The notes under the pieces were generated by a model. It was not told the origin of the DNA, did not search any database, and was given only the letters and a program-made list of their open reading frames with translations. Made by a program: the position numbers and the translations under genes. Below are positions 1 to 7,205 of a DNA stretch of 21,220 bases, piece by piece. Each line of letters begins with the position of its first letter. Positions within the stretch are counted from its first letter, which is position 1. The stretch is from positions 1-21,220 of the forward strand of contig CABUTH010000013.1 in NCBI GenBank assembly GCA_902494465.1, given 5' to 3'. Source of the stretch: an uncultured Collinsella sp. Its GTDB lineage: Bacteria > Actinomycetota > Coriobacteriia > Coriobacteriales > Coriobacteriaceae.

Positions 1-68
1 ACGGGGCAGGGGCTGACGGCCGTCCGGGGCGGTCGGCCAGCGACCACCGGTACGGCTCAATCGTATAG
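1..68 (+). other. possible 3' end of a truncated upstream gene
   Basis: Reading from base 3, this edge stays open and ends at a TAG at 66-68, giving about 21 residues that start GAGADGRPGRS. A second frame from base 1 stays open to a TAA at 112-114. Neither tail is recognisable, so the frame, the strand and even the coding nature are uncertain. Sequence to the left of the window would decide. Confidence 0.2.
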
Positions 69-202
69 CCATGCAACGGAAAAGAGCCGCCCTTTCGGAC
101 GACTCAAACTGTAATGGGGCTTTTTTGACTGGTATGATTGGTGCGACCATTCCAACCAGCTAAAAGAGCCCCGTCCTAAATTGACTATCGAGAGGATCTG
201 CC
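69..202 (+). promoter_or_regulatory. luxS leader with alternative hairpins
   Basis: The segment GGGGCTTTTTT at 116-126 can pair with AAAAGAGCCCC at 162-172 (11 bp, one G-T). Inside that stem CTGGT (129-133) faces ACCAG (155-159). The same segment can instead pair with the earlier near-copy AAAAGAGCC at 80-88 (9 bp, one G-T). The two pairings exclude each other, as in an attenuator or riboswitch expression platform. Bases 82-104 also form a hairpin that is better paired on the minus strand, where it is followed by TTTT, so part of this could be a terminator facing left. The ribosome binding site AGAGGA (191-196) lies just after the second stem. No known riboswitch class was recognised. Confidence 0.4.
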
Positions 203-691
203 ATGGAGCGTATCGCGAGTTTTTCCGTTGACCATCTGCTGCTTGAGCCCGGCGTGTACGTGAGCCGCATCGACCGCGATCCGGCGACCGGCGCCGCCGT
301 CACCACGTTTGACCTGCGCCTGACCACGCCCAACAAGGAGCCGGTCATGAACACGGCCGAGTGCCACACCATCGAGCACCTGGGCGCGACGTTCCTTCGC
401 AACCATGCCGAGTGGTCGAGCCGCATTGTCTACTTTGGCCCCATGGGCTGCCGCACGGGCTTTTACCTCGTCGTGTTTGGCGAGGTGACGAGCGAGGAGA
501 TCCTGCCGCTCGTGCGTGAGCTGTTCGAGTTTGTCGCCGGCTTTGAGGGCGATGTCCCCGGTGCCGCTCCCGAGGAGTGCGGTAACTATCTGGACCAGAA
601 CCTCCCCATGGCAAACTGGCTCGCACGCCGCTATCTCGACCGCGACCTGGCCGATATCGATGAGAAGCACCTGCATTATCAGCAGGCATAA
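203..691 (+). CDS. luxS: S-ribosylhomocysteine lyase LuxS
   Basis: LuxS cleaves S-ribosylhomocysteine to homocysteine and 4,5-dihydroxy-2,3-pentanedione, the precursor of autoinducer-2, in the activated methyl cycle in the cytoplasm. The 162-residue product has the usual family length. The hallmark HTIEH lies at residues 55-59, giving metal ligands H55 and H59 and the catalytic E58. GPMGCRTGF at 79-87 carries the catalytic C83, and the third metal ligand is C126 in EECGNYLDQN. The ATG at 203 has AGAGGA six bases upstream and gives the normal N-terminus (MERIASFSVDH). It stands alone: no pfs/mtnN or methionine gene adjoins it. The long ORF on the opposite strand is a shadow. The preceding leader may control it. 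The identification is very secure. Confidence 0.97.
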   Translation: MERIASFSVDHLLLEPGVYVSRIDRDPATGAAVTTFDLRLTTPNKEPVMNTAECHTIEHLGATFLRNHAEWSSRIVYFGPMGCRTGFYLVVFGEVTSEEILPLVRELFEFVAGFEGDVPGAAPEECGNYLDQNLPMANWLARRYLDRDLADIDEKHLHYQQA

Positions 692-812
692 GGGCCGCCC
701 TCTGCCTCCAAACCGTTCACACGGAGATATCGACCGTTTAACTGTTTAGAAGTGTTTATTCGAGGTCATTAGCACTAGCTCGCTTAAACTAGTTCTCAGA
801 GTGATATTCAGG

Positions 813-880
813 CAAGGCTCCTGAAGCAGCATCTGTTGACATTGATTGTCGGATTCTGCTTCGGGAGCCTTGTTCTGTTT
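813..880 (+). terminator. 17-bp terminator-like hairpin before the bglG-type gene (candidate antitermination site)
   Basis: CAAGGCTCCTGAAGCAG (813-829) pairs with CTGCTTCGGGAGCCTTG (856-872), 17 bp with one G-T, and is followed by TTCTGTTT (873-880). It ends only 10 bases before the antiterminator start codon. The left arm overlaps CAGGCAAGGCTCCTGAA (809-825), which resembles the 3' half of the RNA target bound by BglG/SacY/LicT proteins (CAGGCAAAACCT in the known sites). The 5' half of such a site (GGxTTGTTACTG) is not clearly present, so the binding site is a suggestion. The layout fits autoregulation by antitermination. Confidence 0.6.
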
Positions 881-890
881 AGGGGGGCAC

Positions 891-1730
891 ATGGAAATTG
901 TTAAACGAATTAATACCAGCGCTGTCCTCTGCGTCGATGGAAATGGCAGACAGTTGGTTGCATTCGGCCGTGGTCTGGGGTTTAAGAATGTCGGAGACGA
1001 AGTCCCTCTTTCGGAGATTCAACGAACGTTTTATAACGTTAGCTCTCGCTACATCGCTCTCGTTGACGAGGTCCCCGACGAGCTTCTCGAGCTTACCTCG
1101 GATGTTATTGATATGTCGACAGGTTTGCTGCCTTATGAGGTGAGCCCTAATTTGCCGTTTATCCTTGCGGACCATATCGCGTATGCGGTTAAGCGCAAAG
1201 AGCAAAATATCGTTGTCCGCATGCCTTTATCGTTTGATGTTCGCCAACAATATCCCGTCGAATTTAAAATCGGCGAGTATGCACTTAGGATAATCAGGAA
1301 ACGTCTTAACGCTAGGCTTCCAGCTCATGAGGCAGTTGGAATTGCCATGGCGTTTATCAATAACATGGCCGATTCGGACTCATGCGAAGTAGTTAAAGAG
1401 TTTAGCGCGGATATCTACGATCGTGTTCTGGAGGAGTCAACCGTTGCTGTTGAAAATCGGCTTGGCATTCAAGTTGATCGGGAAGGTTTCGATTACGCAA
1501 GGTTCGCCACCCATCTTCAGTACTTATTCAATAGGTTGAACTCTGGCGAAAGCATCGTGAGCGACAACCGCAAGATGTACCTCTCGCTCAAAAAAGAATA
1601 TCCGGTGGCATCAATGTGCGCCGATGATATTGCTTCTGTTCTCAGCCGACTGACGGGGCGGGAACTTATAGACGAAGAAAGACTCTACCTCATGATGCAC
1701 ATCAATCGAATTGCATCGAAAACAAGGTAA
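891..1730 (+). CDS. BglG/LicT-family transcriptional antiterminator
   Basis: This family binds nascent RNA and prevents terminator formation in beta-glucoside PTS operons. Its activity is set by PTS phosphorylation of histidines. Residues 1-55 are a CAT RNA-binding domain (KRINTSAVLCVDGNGRQLV, then GRGLGFKNVGDEV), followed by two PRD domains at about 65-170 and 175-279. Candidate regulatory histidines are H95 (LADHI) in PRD1, and H208 (ATHLQ) and H270 (LMMHIN) in PRD2. The usual second PRD1 histidine (IALH in LicT) reads IAMA, with A154 in its place. An upstream in-frame ATG at 846 lies inside the terminator hairpin; the ATG at 891 has AGGGGGGC at 881-888 and gives the canonical 279-residue protein. 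It precedes a PTS permease by 68 bases and is richer in A+T than luxS. Confidence 0.93.
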   Translation: MEIVKRINTSAVLCVDGNGRQLVAFGRGLGFKNVGDEVPLSEIQRTFYNVSSRYIALVDEVPDELLELTSDVIDMSTGLLPYEVSPNLPFILADHIAYAVKRKEQNIVVRMPLSFDVRQQYPVEFKIGEYALRIIRKRLNARLPAHEAVGIAMAFINNMADSDSCEVVKEFSADIYDRVLEESTVAVENRLGIQVDREGFDYARFATHLQYLFNRLNSGESIVSDNRKMYLSLKKEYPVASMCADDIASVLSRLTGRELIDEERLYLMMHINRIASKTR

Positions 1731-1798
1731 TTAGTTGGCAAAGGCGCGCGCTTTGCTGATGGTTACATATAAAACTCAACATGGGAGAAATGGTATTT

Positions 1799-3169
1799 AT
1801 GGCAGATACAACCAAGCTCGCTGCCGAGATTCTCGAGATGGTGGGCGGCGCAGACAACGTTACATTTGTAGCTCACTGCATGACTCGTTTAAGGTTCAAC
1901 CTTAAGGACGAAAGCATCGTAGACGATGCAAAAGTCAAGGCGATTGATGGCGTGATCGACATTCGCCATTCCGCGGGGCAATATCAGGTGATTGTGGGAC
2001 CTAAGGTCGATAAGGTCTATGAAATCGTTGCCAAGGAAACCGGGATTGATGCCGGAGATTCCGAGGCAAGCGAAGGAGAGACTAAGGGCTTTCTGGGAAA
2101 GCTAATGAAGTTCATCAGCGGCATCATGATGCCCGTTCTTCCTGCCTTGATCGCATGCGGAATGATAAACGCCATCCTTAGTATTCTGACGACGGCGGGT
2201 GCTGTTTCCGCCGAGAGCGGAATATACACTCTGCTGTACGGCATGGGAAATGCCTGCATGTATTTCCTGCCCGTTCTTGTCGGATCATCTGCTGCTCAGT
2301 TCTTTGGAACCGATCGATATATCGGTGCGGTACTCGGCGCAATCCTGGTTTATCCGACTTTCGTTGCTGCGGCCGGAGCGGGCGATGCGCTGGATTTGCT
2401 CGGCATGAAGTTCACAATGGTGAGCTATTCCTCCACGGTGTTTCCTGCTATCGTGGCGGCTTGGTTCGCATCCGTTCTTAATAAGTGGCTGCGGGCGGTT
2501 CTTCCCGATGTTGTGGCATTTGCGCTCGTCCCGTTCCTGACGGTTGCTGTTGCCGCCCCCGTCTCGCTCCTTGTGATCGGCCCCGTTATTCAGCAGGCGA
2601 GCTCTTTGCTTGCGGCTGCAGTGCTGGCGGTCTATCAGTTCAGCCCCGTCCTTTGCGGCGTTATTCTCGGGCCGATATTCGGTCTCGTTATGATCCCCCT
2701 TGGACTCCATTGGGCCCTGATCGTGCTTTCCATCAACAATATTATGACCGTCGGCTCCGATCCTATCCTTGGACTTTTCTGCTGCAGCATGGGTGTTGTC
2801 GGCGCTTGTTTGGCGTTTGCCCTCCGCTCGAAGGACCCGAGTGAAAAGAGTCTTGGGTTCAGCTGTGCCATTACGGGCTTTTTCGGGATTACGGAACCGG
2901 CGCTGTACGGCATCATCTTGGAGCACAAGAAGATCATTATCGCTTCCATGGTCGCCGGAGCAATCAGTGCTGTTATTCCGGCGATTTTCAACACCTGTAC
3001 GTTCGTTATGACGTCGAGCGGCATTTTTAGCTTTCCCGGTTATATGGATCCTTCTGGTGATATGAGCAGCCTCATCGGCGCAATTCTTTGCAATGTCGTC
3101 GGTTTAATTCTTAACTTCGTTCTCGTTTACATCCTGTATCGCCCTGATGAAGAGGCAGTAGTGGAGTAG
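1799..3169 (+). CDS. PTS EIIBC permease, beta-glucoside type
   Basis: This membrane permease phosphorylates its sugar during uptake. The N-terminal EIIB domain (about 1-90) has the phospho-cysteine motif HCMTRLRF, with C27. It is followed by an EIIC domain with many hydrophobic helices from about residue 105 and the signature GITEPALYG near 363. At 456 residues it ends after EIIC, so there is no fused EIIA and phosphate must come from a separate IIA protein. The ATG at 1799 is preceded by GGGAGAA at 1783-1789; an ATG at 1781 has no good ribosome site and adds six odd residues. It lies 68 bases after the antiterminator, presumably its regulator. Family membership suggests an aryl- or beta-glucoside, but the substrate cannot be read from sequence. 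Confidence 0.93.
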   Translation: MADTTKLAAEILEMVGGADNVTFVAHCMTRLRFNLKDESIVDDAKVKAIDGVIDIRHSAGQYQVIVGPKVDKVYEIVAKETGIDAGDSEASEGETKGFLGKLMKFISGIMMPVLPALIACGMINAILSILTTAGAVSAESGIYTLLYGMGNACMYFLPVLVGSSAAQFFGTDRYIGAVLGAILVYPTFVAAAGAGDALDLLGMKFTMVSYSSTVFPAIVAAWFASVLNKWLRAVLPDVVAFALVPFLTVAVAAPVSLLVIGPVIQQASSLLAAAVLAVYQFSPVLCGVILGPIFGLVMIPLGLHWALIVLSINNIMTVGSDPILGLFCCSMGVVGACLAFALRSKDPSEKSLGFSCAITGFFGITEPALYGIILEHKKIIIASMVAGAISAVIPAIFNTCTFVMTSSGIFSFPGYMDPSGDMSSLIGAILCNVVGLILNFVLVYILYRPDEEAVVE

Positions 3170-3219
3170 ACAATTATTCGGGATGTAAGCTGCCGAAAAC
3201 CCCGCGGCAGATTGCACGT

Positions 3220-3261
3220 GGTGGGCTTGCCGTTGATTCACGCGAGCCCACCCTCATTTTT
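3220..3261 (+). terminator. rho-independent terminator after the first PTS permease
   Basis: GGTGGGCTTGC (3220-3230) pairs with GCGAGCCCACC (3242-3252) with one G-T. The tail CTCATTTTT runs to 3261. A smaller hairpin, GCTGCCG/CGGCAG, lies just before it at 3189-3210. The site may end most antiterminator-permease transcripts ahead of the hydrolase gene, or let part of them through. Confidence 0.7.
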
Positions 3262-3274
3262 GGAGTGACTAGCT

Positions 3275-4255
3275 ATGACAATTACTGCCGATATGACGTT
3301 TGGCGAAATCGCGCTCCTTCCTGAGTTCGCTGGCTTTGGCGAGCACCTTATGCTTTGCCGGCCTTCAACTTGGGAGCGCATGTGGAATAAACCCATTGTG
3401 TCTCATATGAATTCTGATGCTAATCCATATGAAACTGCTCGTGTTTTGCGTGGATTGAATCGAATTGTCGAGCTCGTGGATGACGGGAGGCAGGTTGCCT
3501 ACGATATTTGGGATGAAGCCGACTGCATCCGTGATCCGACTCGGCGCAATACGAAACTGTTCTTCTTTCCCGGGAGACCTAGGGCTCCCTTTATCATTGC
3601 GGTTTCGGGCGGAGGTTATCAGAGCGTTTGTCATCAAGTGGAAGGCTTTCCCGTTGCCCCCGAGCTCAACGATGCGGGCTATAACGTGTTCGTGCTGTCA
3701 TACAGGGTAAGGGTCGAGCCTTTGATGCCGCGCCCAATCGACGATTTAAATCGAGCCGTCCGTTTTGTCCTGGAGAATTCAGCGAAATTTAATGTCGCAA
3801 AAAGTTATGCAGTTATCGGCTTTTCTGCTGGTGCGCATTTAACTGCCGAGTGGGGGACGGACAACAAGGGATTTGCGTCCTACGGATGCGAGGCGCCAAA
3901 AGCCTTGGCCCTGTGTTATGCACCGATTGATCTTCATGGCTTTGAGAACGCATCAGACAATAGATTTCTTGATTCGGTGTGCGGCGGGGCTGGTCGCGAC
4001 TCGCTCGATGATTTCTGTATTAATCAGCATGTGTGGGAGCAGTATCCTCCGACATATCTTTGGCAATGCGCTGACGATGATATTGTATCGCCCGACAATT
4101 ATGAAAAGATGGTCGATGCTCTGGATGCAGCTGGAGTACACCATGAGGGAGTCATGTATTCAGAAGGGGGACACGCATTGATGAAGCCCCATGCGCCGGA
4201 GACCGACTACTGGTGTATGAGCGTTATTGAGTTTCTTAAAGATTATCTCGACTAG
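3275..4255 (+). CDS. alpha/beta hydrolase, esterase/lipase type (acetyl-esterase-like)
   Basis: This is a 326-residue cytoplasmic protein without a signal peptide. From about residue 100 it has an alpha/beta-hydrolase fold: an oxyanion-loop sequence SGGGY (111-115) in place of HGGG, the nucleophile elbow GFSAG with S184, an acidic CADDD stretch (265-269, probable catalytic Asp) and GGH with H300. These match the Aes/BD-FAE/acetylxylan-esterase group. The first 95 residues are not recognised. GGAG at 3262-3265 serves the ATG at 3275. Its place behind a PTS permease suggests it removes acyl groups from an imported, phosphorylated sugar, but this is inference. Base use is clearly poorer in G+C than in the next gene (27 of 60 bases at 3361-3420 against 36 of 60 at 4621-4680). 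Confidence 0.82.
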   Translation: MTITADMTFGEIALLPEFAGFGEHLMLCRPSTWERMWNKPIVSHMNSDANPYETARVLRGLNRIVELVDDGRQVAYDIWDEADCIRDPTRRNTKLFFFPGRPRAPFIIAVSGGGYQSVCHQVEGFPVAPELNDAGYNVFVLSYRVRVEPLMPRPIDDLNRAVRFVLENSAKFNVAKSYAVIGFSAGAHLTAEWGTDNKGFASYGCEAPKALALCYAPIDLHGFENASDNRFLDSVCGGAGRDSLDDFCINQHVWEQYPPTYLWQCADDDIVSPDNYEKMVDALDAAGVHHEGVMYSEGGHALMKPHAPETDYWCMSVIEFLKDYLD

Positions 4256-4335
4256 GAAGCTGCATGTCGCTTTTTGAGCGGGTGATTTCGTCATGCAATG
4301 TTTTCGGTATTGATCGTGGTCGTGGATGAATGATG

Positions 4336-4374
4336 TTCTAGAATGTTCATACTGTCACATAAACGAACAGGAGC
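4336..4374 (+). promoter_or_regulatory. dyad symmetry and ribosome site before the DUF4867 gene
   Basis: The palindrome TTCTAGAA (4336-4343) is followed by TGTTC (4344-4348), which faces GAACA (4364-4368) across about 15 bases. AGGAG follows and serves the ATG at 4379. This could be an operator, but no regulator is known for it and the match is short. Confidence 0.3.
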
Positions 4375-4378
4375 GAAC

Positions 4379-5023
4379 ATGCATATCTACTCTGTATCAG
4401 ATCCCGAGTTCAAATCCTATGGTCGCGTGTGGGATGACGTGCCGTCCAACCTGACCGCCCCGCTTGTCGAGGCGCTTGCGGCCACGCCCATCCCCGAGGG
4501 CAGCAAGTACGTAGCAAGTGCGCCGGAGCTCGAGGGCGTCAAGGATGCCGGCAAACTGGGCTTTCTCATGTTTGGCGGTCGTCCCTTCCAGCTCGGCTGG
4601 TGCAACGGCCACAACACGCAGCTCAACTGCCTGGAGTATCACCGCGCCAGCGAGTTTAACCTGGGCGCCCGCGACTTTATCCTGCTCGTGGCGCATCGCT
4701 GGGAGATCGAGGGTGGCAAGCTCGACACCGCGTGCGTCAAGGCGTTCCGCGTGCCGGCGGGTACGGTCGTCGAAGTCTTCAACACCACGCTTCACTACAC
4801 GCCCTGCATGGTCGACGACGGCGGCTTCCAAGTGATGGTTGCGCTGCCCGCCGGCACCAATGGTCCGCGCCCCGAGGCCGCAGCCGACATGCCCGCGGTC
4901 GGCGACAGCTACTGCTACTGGAAGGCCGACAAGTGGGTTCTCTGCCACGCCGACAGCCCCAAGGCAGCCGAAGGCGGCTACGCGGGCCTCGTCGGCAAGA
5001 ACCTCGACATCACCTGCGACTAG
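4379..5023 (+). CDS. DUF4867 family protein
   Basis: The product is a 214-residue soluble protein beginning MHIYSVSDPEFKSYGRVWDD, the typical start of DUF4867 proteins, which occur near sugar-use genes in Firmicutes and Coriobacteriia. Glycines and a His/Glu-containing core (GWCNGHNTQLNCLEYHRASE, about residues 77-96, then HRWEIEGG and LHYTPC) suggest a cupin-like barrel that may bind a metal or sugar; this is inference from family and residue type. No enzymatic role is established that I know of. The ATG at 4379 has AGGAG just upstream; a start at 4343 has no ribosome site. Codon use is strongly G/C at third positions, unlike the A+T-richer genes to its left, so it marks the right edge of the lower-G+C module. 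It may belong with the glucosidase downstream. Confidence 0.8.
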   Translation: MHIYSVSDPEFKSYGRVWDDVPSNLTAPLVEALAATPIPEGSKYVASAPELEGVKDAGKLGFLMFGGRPFQLGWCNGHNTQLNCLEYHRASEFNLGARDFILLVAHRWEIEGGKLDTACVKAFRVPAGTVVEVFNTTLHYTPCMVDDGGFQVMVALPAGTNGPRPEAAADMPAVGDSYCYWKADKWVLCHADSPKAAEGGYAGLVGKNLDITCD

Positions 5024-5032
5024 GAGCTTCCT

Positions 5033-5097
5033 GTTTATCTCGATCTGTAACATCTGATGGGCCAAATCGTCTCTTCCTGTTACAGATTGAGATAAAC
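5033..5097. repeat. intergenic palindrome, copy 1 of the CGATCTGTAACA family
   Basis: A 20-base arm (5033-5052, containing CGATCTGTAACA) pairs with 5078-5097 (containing TGTTACAGATTGAGATAAAC) with one mismatch, around a 25-base loop. The next hairpin shares the same inner arm. It has no T-tract and begins 9 bases after the DUF4867 stop codon. Confidence 0.75.
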
Positions 5098-5116
5098 CGC
5101 AGAGTGTGCCCGAAAG

Positions 5117-5173
5117 ATCTCGATCTGTAACACCAGGCCCGGTTTTGGCGGTCTACCTGTTACAGATCAAGAC
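5117..5173. repeat. intergenic palindrome, copy 2 of the CGATCTGTAACA family
   Basis: Arms at 5117-5132 (ATCTCGATCTGTAACA) and 5158-5173 (TGTTACAGATCAAGAC) share the inner 12 bases with copy 1, while the loops differ. Two tandem copies with conserved arms and divergent loops point to a dispersed repeat, not an ordinary terminator. Confidence 0.72.
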
Positions 5174-5175
5174 AA

Positions 5176-5230
5176 GCCGCCCCACACCACCACAAAGGTG
5201 TCTGTCTCCTTTGTGGTGGTTTGGGGCGGC
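5176..5230. repeat. long G+C-rich hairpin
   Basis: The left arm at 5176-5197 (GCCGCCCC, then ACCACCACAAAG) pairs with 5209-5230 (CTTTGTGGTGGT, then GGGGCGGC) over 22 positions with a short internal mismatch. No T-tract follows on either strand. It could act as a terminator for the DUF4867 transcript or be another dispersed palindrome. Confidence 0.65.
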
Positions 5231-5307
5231 GGTATCAGAAAGTGTCAGGCAGGGGCGGCTGCCGGGCCGCCGTGTGCGAAAAGAAGTGTCGACCTGCGCT
5301 GTTGCCG

Positions 5308-5336
5308 TTGAGCGACGTGCTGTTTGCGGGGATACT
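5308..5336 (+). promoter_or_regulatory. predicted sigma-70-type promoter for the glucosidase gene
   Basis: TTGAGC (5308-5313) and GATACT (5331-5336) are separated by 17 bases, which gives a transcript start near 5343 and a short leader before the ATG at 5373. The call is by eye from the consensus only. Confidence 0.42.
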
Positions 5337-5369
5337 GAAGCCATGACAAACAGCGTGTGAAAGGATTGA

Positions 5370-6803
<1,434 letters not shown>

Positions 6804-6839
6804 GGAAGCCGAGACACTCAACTTCAGAGTTTCCTAACC

Positions 6840-6882
6840 AAAACGCCCGGCGAGCAGTTAATGCCCGCCGGGCGTTTTGTTA
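6840..6882 (+). terminator. rho-independent terminator after the GH1 gene
   Basis: AAAACGCCCGGCG (6840-6852) pairs perfectly with CGCCGGGCGTTTT (6866-6878), continuing TGTT. Because A-runs and T-runs flank the stem it could act in both directions. Confidence 0.88.
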
Positions 6883-6895
6883 AAAGAAGTGAAAG

Positions 6896-7093
6896 CACTC
6901 ATTGGGGACGTACTTAAATGAGTGCCCGCAGAATGAGAGTGGATAATCTCCCGTTTTTAGCCTGTTTGTGGGCTCAAAGTGGGAGATTATCCACTCTCGT
7001 CATTTGCACTCGTTGGGGACGCACTTAAATGAGTGGCAGCTGGCGACGTCCCTCGCCGTCGGCGGATTTTGGGACATGTGGCCCGCTTTTTGG
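6896..7093. repeat. composite repeat cluster A
   Basis: This stretch holds, in order: a 29-base element at 6896-6924 (CACTCATTGGGGACG..., ending AAATGAGTG); an 82-base element at 6925-7006 whose core 6935-6998 is a 64-nt hairpin; a second 29-base element at 7007-7035; and TGGGACATGTGGCCC, then a T-run, at 7070-7093. The hairpin arms GAGAGTGGATAATCTCCC (6935-6952) and 6981-6998 are perfect over 18 bp, and pairing continues almost to a 4-base loop at 6965-6968. All three families recur in cluster B near 15.7-15.9 kb. Apart from the terminator and the kinase promoter, bases 6804-7205 hold nothing else I can support. Confidence 0.82.
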
Positions 7094-7106
7094 GCCCGCC
7101 TGTCGG

Positions 7107-7112
7107 TACACT
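7107..7112 (+). promoter_or_regulatory. possible -10 element before the sensor operon
   Basis: TACACT at 7107-7112 fits a -10 hexamer; no convincing -35 precedes it. Transcription would begin near 7119, two or three bases before an in-frame ATG at 7122, so a leaderless start there is possible. Confidence 0.3.
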
Positions 7113-7205
7113 AAAAGCACTATGGGTACCCGCGAGCGACATATCGGCCACGCGGCCGCCCGATCCGCACCCGTGGCGGATCCCAGGGGCGGCAGGCTCT
7201 TCGCC

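Noticed and set aside
185..676. 163-codon minus-strand frame opposite luxS
   Set aside because: LuxS on the plus strand is complete and has a ribosome binding site.
1738..1756. GCAAAG/CTTTGC hairpin between antiterminator and permease genes
   Set aside because: The stem is short and has no T-tract; too weak to call a terminator or a second antitermination site.
7029..7205. N-terminal extension of the sensor protein from the ATG at 7029
   Set aside because: This start lies inside the 29-base repeat at 7007-7035 and upstream of the likely -10 element.
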